Part shown: in pieces, positions 16,321 through 25,308 of the stretch
Numbering within the stretch: the stretch's first letter is position 1
Layout: each line of letters begins with the position of its first letter
Assembly (NCBI RefSeq): GCF_001509475.1
Contig: NZ_LLZG01000360.1
Span: forward strand, 1-64,000
Length of the DNA stretch: 64,000 nt
DNA from: Streptomyces regalis
GTDB lineage: Bacteria; Actinomycetota; Actinomycetes; Streptomycetales; Streptomycetaceae
Direction of reading: 5' to 3'
Notes under the pieces: model-generated
Database searches by the model: none
What the model saw: the letters and a program-made list of their open reading frames with translations, nothing else
What the model was told of the DNA's origin: nothing
Made by a program: the position numbers and the translations under genes

Positions 16321-17256
16321 ATGGCCCAAGCCGCAGCCGTGGCGAAACCGCCCGCGCCCCCCCGGCGACGCCGTGCCTCCGCCACGCCGCGCAGGCTCCC
16401 GTATCTGCTGATCGCCCCGGCGGCCCTGCTCATGCTGGGCTTCATCGCCTACCCGGTCCTCAGCGTCTTCTACTACAGCCTGCAGGAGTACAACCCCACC
16501 AAGCCATGGCGGAACGGCTTCGCGGGCTTCGACAACTTCGTCCACGCCTTCACCGACGACCCGCTGTTCTGGGACACGCTCGTCTTCAGCGCCCAGTGGG
16601 TGTTCGTCGAGGTCGGGCTGCAGCTGCTGTTCGGGCTCGCGCTCGCGCTGATCGTCAACCAGACCTTCGTGGGACGGGCGCTGGGCCGTGCGCTCGTGTT
16701 CTCCCCGTGGGCCGTCTCCGGCGTGCTGACTTCGGCGATCTGGGTGCTGCTCTACAACTCCCAGACGGGCATCACCCGTTACCTCGCCGACGTGGGCATC
16801 GGCTCCTACGGCACCAGCTGGCTGTCGGACACCTCCACCGTGTTCCCGGCGGCGATCGTCGCCGACCTGTGGCGGGGCGTGCCGTTCTTCGCGATCCTCA
16901 TCCTCGCCGACCTCCAGTCCGTCTCCAAGGACCTGTACGAGGCCGCCGAGGTCGACGGGGCCAGCCGGATCAAGCAGTTCTGGCACATCACGCTGCCCCA
17001 TCTGAAGGACGCCATCGTGCTGTCCACGCTGCTGCGCGCGGTGTGGGAGTTCAACAACGTCGACCTGCTCTACACGCTGACGGGTGGCGGCCCGGCAGGA
17101 GAGACCACGACGCTCCCGCTCTACATCGCCAACACCAGCGTCGACGCACACAACTTCGGCTACGCGTCCGCCCTGACCACGGTCGCGTTCGTGATCCTGC
17201 TCTTCTGCTCGATGGTCTATCTGCGGCTGAGCAAGTTCGGAGGTGAGGACAAGTGA
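16321..17256 (+). CDS. sugar ABC transporter permease, MalF type (pectin locus)
   Basis: A 311-residue permease with a proline/arginine-rich cytoplasmic N-terminus, six hydrophobic spans starting near residue 27 (LPYLLIAPAALLMLGFIAYP), and the EAA loop EAAEVDGASRIKQFWHITLP. It pairs with the MalG-type protein encoded next (GTGA overlap). Candidates for the cargo are oligogalacturonides, rhamnogalacturonan fragments or arabino-oligosaccharides, judged from the surrounding lyases. The binding protein probably belonging to it lies 8 kb downstream at 25309. Confidence 0.88.
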   Translation: MAQAAAVAKPPAPPRRRRASATPRRLPYLLIAPAALLMLGFIAYPVLSVFYYSLQEYNPTKPWRNGFAGFDNFVHAFTDDPLFWDTLVFSAQWVFVEVGLQLLFGLALALIVNQTFVGRALGRALVFSPWAVSGVLTSAIWVLLYNSQTGITRYLADVGIGSYGTSWLSDTSTVFPAAIVADLWRGVPFFAILILADLQSVSKDLYEAAEVDGASRIKQFWHITLPHLKDAIVLSTLLRAVWEFNNVDLLYTLTGGGPAGETTTLPLYIANTSVDAHNFGYASALTTVAFVILLFCSMVYLRLSKFGGEDK

Positions 17257-18149
17257 GCGTCAAGGAAGCCACCAAGGCCGCGCCCGCCCCCATGCGTGCC
17301 GCCCCCGAACCGCCGCGTCCGTCGAAGAAGAACCGTTCCTGGGACGAGGTGCCTCGCTGGCAGATCTACCTTCCGCTGTCGATCTACCTGCTCTTCACCC
17401 TGATCCCCTTCTACTGGATCCTGCTCTTCTCCCTGCGCCCGGCGGGCTCGACCTCGCTCGTGCCCTGGCCGATGACCTTCGACCACTTCGAGAAGGTCTG
17501 GACGGAGCGGAGCTTCGGCACCTACTTCCAGAACAGCGTGCTGGTCGGCGTCGTCACCCTGCTGATGACGACCCTCGTCGCCCTGGCCGGCGGCTACGCC
17601 CTCGCGCGCTTCAACTTCAAGATCAAGCGCGCCTTCATGCTCGCCCTGCTGTGCTCCCAGTTCGTGCCGGGCGCGCTGCTCCTGGTGCCGCTGTTCGAGA
17701 TCTTCGCCGAGCTGCAGATGATCAACTCGCTGGGCAGCGTCATCCTCGCGGAGACCGTCTTCCAGCTACCGCTGTCGATCATCCTGATCAGCAACTTCAT
17801 CAAGAACGTGCCCTACACCCTGGAGGAGGCGGCCTGGGTCGACGGCTGCAACCGGATGACGGCCTTCAGGATCGTCGTCCTGCCGCTGCTGCGCCCCGGT
17901 CTGATCGCCGTCGGCTCCTTCGCCTTCGTGCACTCCTGGAACCACTTCCTGTTCGCCCTGATGTTCCTCAACAACCAGGAGAAGCAGACCATCCCGGTCG
18001 GCCTCAACACCCTGATGGGCGCCGACAGCGTCGACCTTGGCGCACTCGCCGCGGGCGGCATCATCGCGGCCGTACCCGTCGTGATCGTGTTCGCCTTCAT
18101 CCAGAAGTGGCTGATCACGGGCTTCAGCGCGGGGGCGGTGAAGGGATGA
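17253..18149 (+). CDS. sugar ABC transporter permease, MalG type (pectin locus)
   Basis: A 298-residue permease with the EAA motif EEAAWVDGCNRMTAFRIVVLP and the usual C-terminal ending WLITGFSAGAVKG. Its GTG start overlaps the MalF-type stop and its own stop overlaps the following pectate lyase start, so uptake and extracellular depolymerisation are translationally coupled. No ATPase is encoded nearby; Streptomyces commonly share one general ATPase (MsiK) among sugar transporters. Confidence 0.88.
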   Translation: MSVKEATKAAPAPMRAAPEPPRPSKKNRSWDEVPRWQIYLPLSIYLLFTLIPFYWILLFSLRPAGSTSLVPWPMTFDHFEKVWTERSFGTYFQNSVLVGVVTLLMTTLVALAGGYALARFNFKIKRAFMLALLCSQFVPGALLLVPLFEIFAELQMINSLGSVILAETVFQLPLSIILISNFIKNVPYTLEEAAWVDGCNRMTAFRIVVLPLLRPGLIAVGSFAFVHSWNHFLFALMFLNNQEKQTIPVGLNTLMGADSVDLGALAAGGIIAAVPVVIVFAFIQKWLITGFSAGAVKG

Positions 18150-19681
18150 GGACCCGAAGGGGAGTTCAACTGGCCCTCCTTGCCGGGATGCTGGGCCTCG
18201 CGCTCAGCACTCCGGCCGGGGCCCAGGCACGCGACATCAGCCGCGACACCCTCGCCCCGAACGACGGCTGGGCGGCGGCCGACGGTGGTACCACGGGGGG
18301 TTCCACCGCCGACGACGCGGAGCGTTCCGCGGGAAGTGCCGCGATGGGCGGTCGATCGTCTGCGGCGCCATCGTGGCTGGTCGCTCCCCATCGCGGCGGA
18401 GCCGCATATCGATACAGCGCCGCGCCCCTTCAGGGCGAGCGGACTTCGCCCGGCCCGCTCAGCGACATCAGCCGCGACATCCTCGCCCCGAACGACGGCT
18501 GGGCGGCGGCCGACGGTGGTACCACGGGGGGTTCCACCGCCGACGACGCCCATGTCTTCACCGTACGGAACCGGAGCGAGCTCGTCCGTGCGCTCGACGG
18601 GGGCAGCGCCACGCCGAAGATCATCAGGATCGCCGGCACCATCGACGCCAACACCGACGACGACGGCGACCACCTGGACTGCGCCGACTACGCCACCGAC
18701 GGCTACAGCACCAGGAAGTACCTGGCCGCCTACGACCCCCGCACCTGGGGCTCCGCCAAGCCCAGCGGCCCGCAGGAGGAGGCCCGCCAGGCCTCGGCCG
18801 CCCAGCAGGCCGAGCGGATCGAGTTGACCGTCGGCTCCCACACCACCCTCGTCGGACTCGGCGACAACGCGGTCCTCAAGGGCGCAAGCCTCCAGCTCAG
18901 GGGCGCGAACAACGTCATCGTCCGCAACCTCGAACTCCGTGACGCCTACGACTGCTTCCCTGTGTGGCAGCCCAACACAGGGGGCCTCGGTGACTGGAAG
19001 ACGGCGTACGACAACATATGGCTGCGCGGCGCCACACATGTGTGGATCGACCATGTGAGCCTCAGCGACAAGGGCCACTTGGACGAGCAGGAGCCCACCT
19101 ACTTCGGCCGGAACTACCTGCGTCACGACGGCCTGCTGGACATCACCAACGCCTCCGACCTGGTCACCGTCTCCTGGAGCCGGTTCGCCGACCACGACAA
19201 GGCGATGCTCATCGGCAACGGCGACACGGCGACCGGGGACCGGGGCAAGCTGCGGGTCACCCTGCACCACAACGAGTTCGAGTCCGTCGTCCAGCGCGCC
19301 CCGCGCGTCCGCTTCGGGCAGGTGCACCTCTACAACAACCGGTACGTCGTCCCGGCCGACGCCCACGACTACCGGTACTCCATCGGCGTGTCGACCGAGT
19401 CCGGCATCTACGCCGAGAACAACGCCTTCACCACGCCCGGCCACGTCGAGGTCGCCGACCTGGTCAAGAGCTGGAACGGCACCGCCCTCCACCAGTCCGG
19501 CACCCTGTTCAACGGCTATCCGGTGGACCTGCTCGCCATCCACAACGCCTACAACTCCGGCAGCGAGCGTGATCTCACGGCCGACGTGGGCTGGACACCT
19601 ACCCTGCACACAAAGATCGACAGCGCCGCCACGGCCGACCGTGAGGTGGCACGCGGCGCGGGCGCAGGGAGGACCCCATGA
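18146..19681 (+). CDS. secreted pectate lyase, PL1 family, with N-terminal duplication
   Basis: A 511-residue extracellular beta-helix lyase that cleaves polygalacturonate by beta-elimination. It has a signal peptide (RRGVQLALLAGMLGLAL, cleavage near residue 28). PL1 marks are THVWIDHVSL with HDGLLDI (calcium-binding aspartates) and APRVRFGQVHLYNN with the catalytic arginines. It is unusual because the segment just after the signal (residues 29-57) is repeated at residues 106-134, separated by about 48 residues of low-complexity sequence that looks like translated intergenic DNA. The reading frame stays open, so an enlarged N-terminus is expected. It is co-translated with its neighbours by ATGA overlaps on both sides. 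Confidence 0.85.
   Translation: MRTRRGVQLALLAGMLGLALSTPAGAQARDISRDTLAPNDGWAAADGGTTGGSTADDAERSAGSAAMGGRSSAAPSWLVAPHRGGAAYRYSAAPLQGERTSPGPLSDISRDILAPNDGWAAADGGTTGGSTADDAHVFTVRNRSELVRALDGGSATPKIIRIAGTIDANTDDDGDHLDCADYATDGYSTRKYLAAYDPRTWGSAKPSGPQEEARQASAAQQAERIELTVGSHTTLVGLGDNAVLKGASLQLRGANNVIVRNLELRDAYDCFPVWQPNTGGLGDWKTAYDNIWLRGATHVWIDHVSLSDKGHLDEQEPTYFGRNYLRHDGLLDITNASDLVTVSWSRFADHDKAMLIGNGDTATGDRGKLRVTLHHNEFESVVQRAPRVRFGQVHLYNNRYVVPADAHDYRYSIGVSTESGIYAENNAFTTPGHVEVADLVKSWNGTALHQSGTLFNGYPVDLLAIHNAYNSGSERDLTADVGWTPTLHTKIDSAATADREVARGAGAGRTP
18231..18549. repeat. 88-bp direct repeat flanking a REP-like insert inside the PL1 gene
   Basis: Bases 18231-18318 and 18462-18549 are identical at 87 of 88 positions, at an offset of 231 bp (77 codons, in frame). 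The 143-bp spacer contains TGCGGCGCCATCGTGGCTGG and CCGCGCCCCTTCAGGGCG. The core ATCGTGGYTGGTCGC is also present, in reverse complement, in the intergenic gap near 16183. The arrangement looks like a recombination-made duplication that carried intergenic repeat DNA into the gene. Confidence 0.8.
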
Positions 19682-20862
19682 GCACTGCCGTACCCATCGT
19701 CCTGGCGGGCGCGCGCGGCCACGGCCGCTGGCACCTCGACAACATCCGCCGGCTTCAGGACAAGGGGATCGTGCGACTCGCGGGTATCTGCGAGCTGACC
19801 CCGCTGGGCGAGGACGAGCTCCCGGCCGGCCTGGGGACGCCCGAGCAGTCCGCCGACTTCGGTGCCCTCCTCGACTCCACCGGCGCGAGCGTCGCGGTGA
19901 TCTGCACGCCGATCCCGACCCACACCGACCTGGCCCTGACGGCCGCCCGCCGAGGCGTGCACCTCCTGCTGGAGAAGCCGCCCGCCCCGTCGTACGCCGA
20001 GTTCCGGCGCATGGCCGACGGGGTCGCCGAGGCCGGGGTGGTCTGCCAGATCGGGTTCCAGTCGCTGGGCTCGGGCGCGGTGCCGGCGATCCGGACGCTG
20101 ATGGCCGAGGGTGCCATCGGCGGGATCGTCGGGATCGGCGGGGCCGGCGCGTGGGCGCGGGCCGAGGCGTACTACCGGCGGGCAGCCTGGGCGGGCAAGC
20201 GGCGTCTGAACGGCGTCGACGTGATCGACGGTGTGCTGACCAACCCGCTCGCGCACGCCGTCGCCACCGCCCTCGCGCTGGGCGGCACGACCCGCGCCGA
20301 GGACGTCACCGCCATCGAGACCGAGTTGCTGCGCGCCAACGCCATCGAGTCCGACGACACCTCCTGCGTCCGCGTCACCACCGCGCACGGCCCCCAGGTC
20401 GTCGTCGCCGCGACCCTGTGCGCCGAGGACCCCGACGAGCCGTACGTCGTCGTCCACGGCGACCACGGCCGGATCACCTTCTGGTACAAGCAGGACCGCG
20501 TCCTGCTCCAGCGCGCGAACCACGGCCCCGAGGAGTACGAGTACGGCCGCACCGACCTGCTGGAGAACCTCGTCGAGCACCTCACCGACGGCACCGACCT
20601 GCTGGTCACACCCGAGGCGACCGGCGCCTTCATGAAGGTCGTCGAGGCGATCCGGCTGGCCCCGGACCCGGCCCCGCTCCCGGACGAGGCCTGGCATCTG
20701 CTCCCGGGCGAACCCGGCGAACCCGGCGGACCCGGCGAGCGGCGCCGGGTCGTGCCCGGCATCGACGGCCTGGTCGCGGCCGCCGCCGACACCCTCGCCC
20801 TCTACTCCGAGCTGGGCGCCCCCTGGGCCCTTCCGGCACGAACGAAAGAGGTGAGCACCTGA
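19678..20862 (+). CDS. Gfo/Idh/MocA family oxidoreductase
   Basis: A 394-residue NAD(P)-dependent sugar oxidoreductase. The N-terminal Rossmann fold has GARGHGRWH (10-18), VICTPIPTH and the family EKPPAPS (the EKP lysine). The C-terminal alpha/beta domain has the active-site helix region DVIDGVLTNPLAHAV. Cytoplasmic, with no signal. Its neighbours are a PmoA-like protein and a GH43, which often travel with Gfo/Idh/MocA enzymes in plant-polysaccharide loci. The substrate may be L-arabinose, galactose, a uronate or rhamnose; sequence alone does not decide. Confidence 0.85.
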   Translation: MSTAVPIVLAGARGHGRWHLDNIRRLQDKGIVRLAGICELTPLGEDELPAGLGTPEQSADFGALLDSTGASVAVICTPIPTHTDLALTAARRGVHLLLEKPPAPSYAEFRRMADGVAEAGVVCQIGFQSLGSGAVPAIRTLMAEGAIGGIVGIGGAGAWARAEAYYRRAAWAGKRRLNGVDVIDGVLTNPLAHAVATALALGGTTRAEDVTAIETELLRANAIESDDTSCVRVTTAHGPQVVVAATLCAEDPDEPYVVVHGDHGRITFWYKQDRVLLQRANHGPEEYEYGRTDLLENLVEHLTDGTDLLVTPEATGAFMKVVEAIRLAPDPAPLPDEAWHLLPGEPGEPGGPGERRRVVPGIDGLVAAAADTLALYSELGAPWALPARTKEVST

Positions 20863-21707
20863 TGACCCCCCACGACACCCCGGTGCTGCGCGTCGCGGGC
20901 CGACCGGTCGGCCGGTACGTCACCCGGCCCGAACTGCCGCCCCGGCTCTCCCCGCGCCCGTATCTGCACCCCGTCACCACCCTGGCCGGCACGGCGGTCA
21001 CCGAACTCAGCCCGGCCGATCACATACACCACCTCGGCGTCGGTGTCGCCGTTCCCGACGTCGAGGGGCACAACTTCTGGGGCGGGCGCACCTACGTGCG
21101 CGACCAGGGCCCGACCGAGCTCGACAACCACGGCGCCCAGCGCCACACCGCCTTCCAGCTGCGCGACCCCGACGGCTTCGTCGAGGAACTGCGCTGGGTG
21201 GCGGCAGGGGCCGAGCTGCTGCGCGAGCGCCGCACGGTCGCGACCACCGAACTCACCGACGCCGCCTGGGCGTTGGACTTCACCTTCTCCCTGACCAACG
21301 TCACCTCCGACCCCCTGTCGATCGGCAGCCCCGCCACCAACGGCCGCCCCGGCGCGGCCTACGGGGGCTTCTTCTGGCGGGCCCGCAAGGAAGCTTCGGC
21401 GCCGGACGTGTTCACCGTCGACCGCGAGGGCGAGCAGGAGGTGCACGGCATCCGTGCCCCGTGGCTGGCTCTCGTGGGCTCCACCTGGACCCTGGTCTTC
21501 GCCGGGGCCACCGAACAGACCCGCCGGGATCCGTGGTTCGTGCGCGCCGGGGAGTACCCCGGCGTCGGCTCCTCCCTCGCCGCCGAGGAACGCCTGCCGA
21601 TCCCGCCCGGCGAGACCGCCGTACGCCGCATCGTCACCGTCGTCGCCGACGGCCGCCTCGGCCGGCTCGAAGCGGCGGCCCTGGTCCGCAAGGCGGTGAG
21701 CCCATGA
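20862..21707 (+). CDS. PmoA-related (DUF6807-like) protein
   Basis: A 281-residue beta-rich protein with HIHHLGVGVAVPDVEGHNFWGG, NGRPGAAYGGFFWRA and PWFVRAGEYPGVGSS blocks. These match the family often annotated as PmoA-like in actinobacterial and bacteroidete sugar loci. The name is historical and does not imply methane oxidation. The fold resembles carbohydrate epimerase-like beta-sandwiches, so a role as mutarotase, lactonase or sugar-binding protein is possible. ATG at 20862 shares one base with the previous stop. It is co-transcribed between the oxidoreductase and the cytoplasmic GH43. Confidence 0.75.
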   Translation: MTPHDTPVLRVAGRPVGRYVTRPELPPRLSPRPYLHPVTTLAGTAVTELSPADHIHHLGVGVAVPDVEGHNFWGGRTYVRDQGPTELDNHGAQRHTAFQLRDPDGFVEELRWVAAGAELLRERRTVATTELTDAAWALDFTFSLTNVTSDPLSIGSPATNGRPGAAYGGFFWRARKEASAPDVFTVDREGEQEVHGIRAPWLALVGSTWTLVFAGATEQTRRDPWFVRAGEYPGVGSSLAAEERLPIPPGETAVRRIVTVVADGRLGRLEAAALVRKAVSP

Positions 21708-23206
21708 CCACCTACACCAATCCGATTCTCAACGCCGACTGGTCCGACCCGGACGTCGTCCGCGTCGGCGACGACTTCTACCTCACCGCCTCCAGCTTCG
21801 GCCGCGCTCCGGGCCTGCCCCTCCTGCACTCCCGTGACCTGGTCAACTGGACCCTGATCGGCCACGCCGTCGACCACCTCGACCCGGCGGAAGAGTTCGC
21901 GGCCCCGCGGCACGACTGCGGAGTCTGGGCCCCCTCCCTCCGTCACCACGACGACCGCTTCTGGATCTTCTGGGGCGACCCCGACCAGGGCATCTTCCAG
22001 GTCAACGCCCCCGAGATCCGCGGGCCTTGGACCCGCCCGCACCTGGTGAAGGAAGGCAAGGGCCTGATCGACCCGTGCCCCCTGTGGGACGACGAGACCG
22101 GCGAGGCCTACCTCGTGCACGCCTGGGCCAAGTCCCGGTCGGGGGTGAAGAACCGGCTCACCGGCCACCGTATGCACCCGGACGGCACCGAGCTCCTAGA
22201 CGAGGGCAAGCTGATCGTCGACGGGGACCGGATCCCCGGCTGGTTCACCCTCGAAGGACCGAAGCTCTACCGGCACGACGGTTGGTTCTGGATCCTCGCC
22301 CCCGCCGGGGGCGTGGAGACCGGCTGGCAGGGCGCCTTCCGTTCGCGCGAGTTCTTCGGGCCGTACGAGGAGAAGATCGTCCTCGAACAGAGGGACACCG
22401 ACGTCAACGGACCGCACCAGGGCGGCTGGGTGCGCACCCCCTCCGGTGAGGACTGGTTCCTGCACTTCCAGCAGCGGGGCGCGTACGGCAGGGTCGTCCA
22501 CCTCCAGCCGATGCGCTGGGGCGCGGACGGCTGGCCGGTGCTCGGTGACGACGGAGCCCCCGTCGCCGTACACCCACTGCCCGACCTGCCGCCGCAGCCG
22601 CCCGCCGCGCCCGCCACCGACGACGACTTCCCCGGCGGACGCTTCGGCCGCCAGTGGTCGTGGACGGCCAACCCCCATGACGGCTGGGCCACCCAGCACT
22701 CCGGCGACGGGCTGAAACTGGCCTGCGTCCGCTCCGCCGACGCCCATGACCTGCGCAAACTGCCGAACATCCTCACGCAGAGGCTGCCCGGCACGCCATG
22801 CGCGGTCGAGGTCGAACTACGGCTGGACAGTGCGGAGCCGGGGGCGCGGGCGGGGCTCGCGGTGCTCGGGGACGCGTTCGGCTGGATCGGGCTCCAGCGG
22901 GGCACGGACGGAGAGGTGCACGTGGTGCACCGGTTCGCGGAGGCCGTCGCGGAGAAGGAACGGGACGCCGAACACGCGCGGCTCGCACCGGAGGGGCGGG
23001 TGCGGCTGCGGATCGAGATCGGGGCGGGGGCGCGCTGCCGGTTCTTCTACGACGTCGGGGAGGGCCTGCGCCCGTCCGGCCCCGTCTTCGCAGCCACCCC
23101 CTGGCGCTGGGTCGGCGCCCTGCTCGGCCTGTTCGCCCTCGCGCCCACCGGTCCGGGACACGCCGGCGCGGCGAGCTTCACGCAGTTCCGGATCACCTCT
23201 TTGTAA
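21704..23206 (+). CDS. cytoplasmic GH43 glycosidase with C-terminal beta-sandwich
   Basis: A 500-residue five-bladed beta-propeller glycosidase without a signal peptide. Catalytic acids appear as NADWSDPDVV (general base Asp about residue 16), a middle IDPCPLWDD Asp and FTLEGPKLYR (acid Glu). Residues about 310-500 form a DUF1349-like/concanavalin-type sandwich, as in beta-xylosidase/arabinofuranosidase subfamilies. It probably trims imported arabino- or xylo-oligosaccharides, or rhamnogalacturonan-derived oligosaccharides, inside the cell. It is linked by ATGA overlap to the PmoA-like gene and is the last of the overlapping block; a 29-bp gap follows. Confidence 0.85.
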   Translation: MTTYTNPILNADWSDPDVVRVGDDFYLTASSFGRAPGLPLLHSRDLVNWTLIGHAVDHLDPAEEFAAPRHDCGVWAPSLRHHDDRFWIFWGDPDQGIFQVNAPEIRGPWTRPHLVKEGKGLIDPCPLWDDETGEAYLVHAWAKSRSGVKNRLTGHRMHPDGTELLDEGKLIVDGDRIPGWFTLEGPKLYRHDGWFWILAPAGGVETGWQGAFRSREFFGPYEEKIVLEQRDTDVNGPHQGGWVRTPSGEDWFLHFQQRGAYGRVVHLQPMRWGADGWPVLGDDGAPVAVHPLPDLPPQPPAAPATDDDFPGGRFGRQWSWTANPHDGWATQHSGDGLKLACVRSADAHDLRKLPNILTQRLPGTPCAVEVELRLDSAEPGARAGLAVLGDAFGWIGLQRGTDGEVHVVHRFAEAVAEKERDAEHARLAPEGRVRLRIEIGAGARCRFFYDVGEGLRPSGPVFAATPWRWVGALLGLFALAPTGPGHAGAASFTQFRITSL

Positions 23207-23235
23207 CTCACTCGTACCGCCTGTTGGGAGCCGCA

Positions 23236-25239
23236 ATGACGCACTTCCGTAGCAAGCGCTTGCCGGGGATCGCTCCGGGTGCCGGCAGAACCATGGCCGC
23301 CGTCGCCGGCCTGGTGGCTGCCCTGGCTCTCGGGGGTATCGGCGAGGCGAACGCCGCCGATACCGCCGGTCCCGCCCACCGCACCCCTTCGACGGCCGAA
23401 GACCGCTGGACCGACCGTGCCCATGGCTTCGCCTCACTCGCCGGCGGCACCACCGGCGGGGCGGGCGGCAAGGTCGTCACCGTCACCGACCAGGCCTCGC
23501 TGGCCAGGTACGCGGCGGCCGAGGAGCCGTACGTCATCCGCGTGGCGGGGGCCATCGAGGTCGCGCCCTTCGGCTCGGACATCGTCGTGGGGTCGGACAA
23601 GACCATCATCGGTGTCGGCGACACCGGCGAGATCGTCCACGGCGAGCTGCACCTCAACCCGGGCACCAGCAACGTCATCATCCGCAACCTGACGATCCGC
23701 GACTCCTACGTCGAGGGCGACTGGGACGGCAAGACCAGCGACTTCGACGCGATCCAGATGGACACCGTCGACCACGTGTGGATCGACCACAACCGCTTCA
23801 CGCACATGGGCGACGGACTGCTCGACATCCGCAAGGACAGCCAGTACGTCACCGTCTCCCACAACCAGTTCGCCCACCACAACAAGGCGTTCGGGATCGG
23901 CTGGACGCCCAACGCGCTGACGCAGATCACCGTCGACCACAACTGGTTCACGGGCACGAAGCAGCGCAACCCGTCCGCCGACAACTGCGCCTACGCCCAC
24001 CTGTACAACAACTACTTCACCGAGCAGGTGCGTGACGACGACCCTGTGTGGACGTACGGAAGCTGGGCGCGGGGCCGGACCAAGATGGTCCTGGAGAACA
24101 GCTATTACGACGGTGTCCGACACCCCTATCAGGCCGATGCCACGGCCGAGCTGGTCGAGCGCGGGTCGATCCTGAAGAACACCACGGGCCGCCACGACGA
24201 GTGGGGTGCCGCCTTCGACCCGAGGGACTTCTACGACTACCGGCTGGACCCGGCCGCCGCCGTGCCGGGGCTGGTGAAGCGGTTCTCCGGGCCGCAGAAG
24301 CAGATCGGCACGGTGCTGCACGTTCCGGGCGACTACCCGACCGTGCAGGCCGCCGTGGACGCCGTCCCCAGTGGGAACGCGAGCACGGTGACCATCGCGG
24401 TCGCGCCGGGCACGTACCGGGCGAAGGTCCACATCCCCTCGAACAAGCCGAACATCGTGCTGCAGGGGACTGGACAGGATCGGTCGGACACCGTCATCGT
24501 CTTCGACACGCCCGCTGAGTTCGGCGGTTCCACCGGAAGCGCCACCGTGCGGATCGACGCCAGTGACGTCACCGCGCGCAACCTCACCTTCAGCAACGAC
24601 TTCGACGAGGCCGCGCACGAGCTCAAGGGCGAGCAGGCGCTGGCGATGAAGACGAACGGCGACCGGATCGTCTTCGAGAACACCGCCTTCCTGGGCAACC
24701 AGGACACCCTGATGACCAACAGCCCCCAGCTGACCACCGTCAGCCGGGTCTACATCCGCGACTCGTACATCGAGGGCGACGTCGACTTCATCTACGGACG
24801 CGCGACCACCGTCATCGAGCGCTCCGTGATCCGCGCGCTCAACCGCGGCTCCACCACCAACAACGGTTGGGTCACCGCCGCCTCGACCTTCAAGGACAAC
24901 CCCTACGGGTTCCTGATCACGGGCTCAAGGATCGTGAGTGACGCGCCGGCCGGGTCCTTCCACCTGGGACGGCCGTGGCACCCCGGCGGCGACCCCGACG
25001 CGATCGCCCAGGTGCTGATCCGCAACACCGAACTGCCCGCCGCGATCAAGGCCTCGCCGTGGACCGACATGAGCGGGTTCTCGTGGAAGGACGCCCGGTT
25101 CACCGAGTACCGCAACTACGGCCCCGGCGCGGCCGTCACCGCGGACCGGCCGCAGATGAGCGACGAGCAGGCGCGGACCCACACCGTCGCCGACTACCTC
25201 CGGGGCACCGACGGCTGGAAGCCGTTCGCCCGCCACTGA
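23236..25239 (+). CDS. secreted two-domain pectate lyase (PL1)-pectinesterase (CE8) fusion
   Basis: A 667-residue secreted protein with a signal peptide to about residue 41. Residues about 60-355 are a PL1 pectate lyase (HVWIDHNRFTHM, DGLLDIRKDS, QRNPSADNCAYAHLYNNYF). Residues about 365-667 are a CE8 pectin methylesterase (TVQAAVDAVP, FLGNQDTLM with the oxyanion Gln, EGDVDFIYGRAT with a catalytic Asp, LGRPWHPGG with the Arg). One polypeptide could thus remove methyl groups and cut the freed homogalacturonan. ATG at 23236 has GGGAG upstream. The domain order is PL1 then CE8 with a short linker. Confidence 0.9.
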   Translation: MTHFRSKRLPGIAPGAGRTMAAVAGLVAALALGGIGEANAADTAGPAHRTPSTAEDRWTDRAHGFASLAGGTTGGAGGKVVTVTDQASLARYAAAEEPYVIRVAGAIEVAPFGSDIVVGSDKTIIGVGDTGEIVHGELHLNPGTSNVIIRNLTIRDSYVEGDWDGKTSDFDAIQMDTVDHVWIDHNRFTHMGDGLLDIRKDSQYVTVSHNQFAHHNKAFGIGWTPNALTQITVDHNWFTGTKQRNPSADNCAYAHLYNNYFTEQVRDDDPVWTYGSWARGRTKMVLENSYYDGVRHPYQADATAELVERGSILKNTTGRHDEWGAAFDPRDFYDYRLDPAAAVPGLVKRFSGPQKQIGTVLHVPGDYPTVQAAVDAVPSGNASTVTIAVAPGTYRAKVHIPSNKPNIVLQGTGQDRSDTVIVFDTPAEFGGSTGSATVRIDASDVTARNLTFSNDFDEAAHELKGEQALAMKTNGDRIVFENTAFLGNQDTLMTNSPQLTTVSRVYIRDSYIEGDVDFIYGRATTVIERSVIRALNRGSTTNNGWVTAASTFKDNPYGFLITGSRIVSDAPAGSFHLGRPWHPGGDPDAIAQVLIRNTELPAAIKASPWTDMSGFSWKDARFTEYRNYGPGAAVTADRPQMSDEQARTHTVADYLRGTDGWKPFARH

Positions 25240-25308
25240 GCCGTGGGCTCCGATCCGACCCCCCACAACTTCATATCTCCGTTTGATCCAGAAGAAGAGA
25301 GCCGACCA

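Noticed and set aside
17813..19609. 598-codon leftward open frame across permease and PL1 genes
   Set aside because: Antisense shadow; it crosses a gene boundary and has no recognisable motif or ribosome binding site.
20862..21707. Particulate methane monooxygenase subunit suggested by the PmoA-like name
   Set aside because: No membrane spans or copper ligands of pMMO; the name is a legacy label for a sugar-locus beta-sandwich family.
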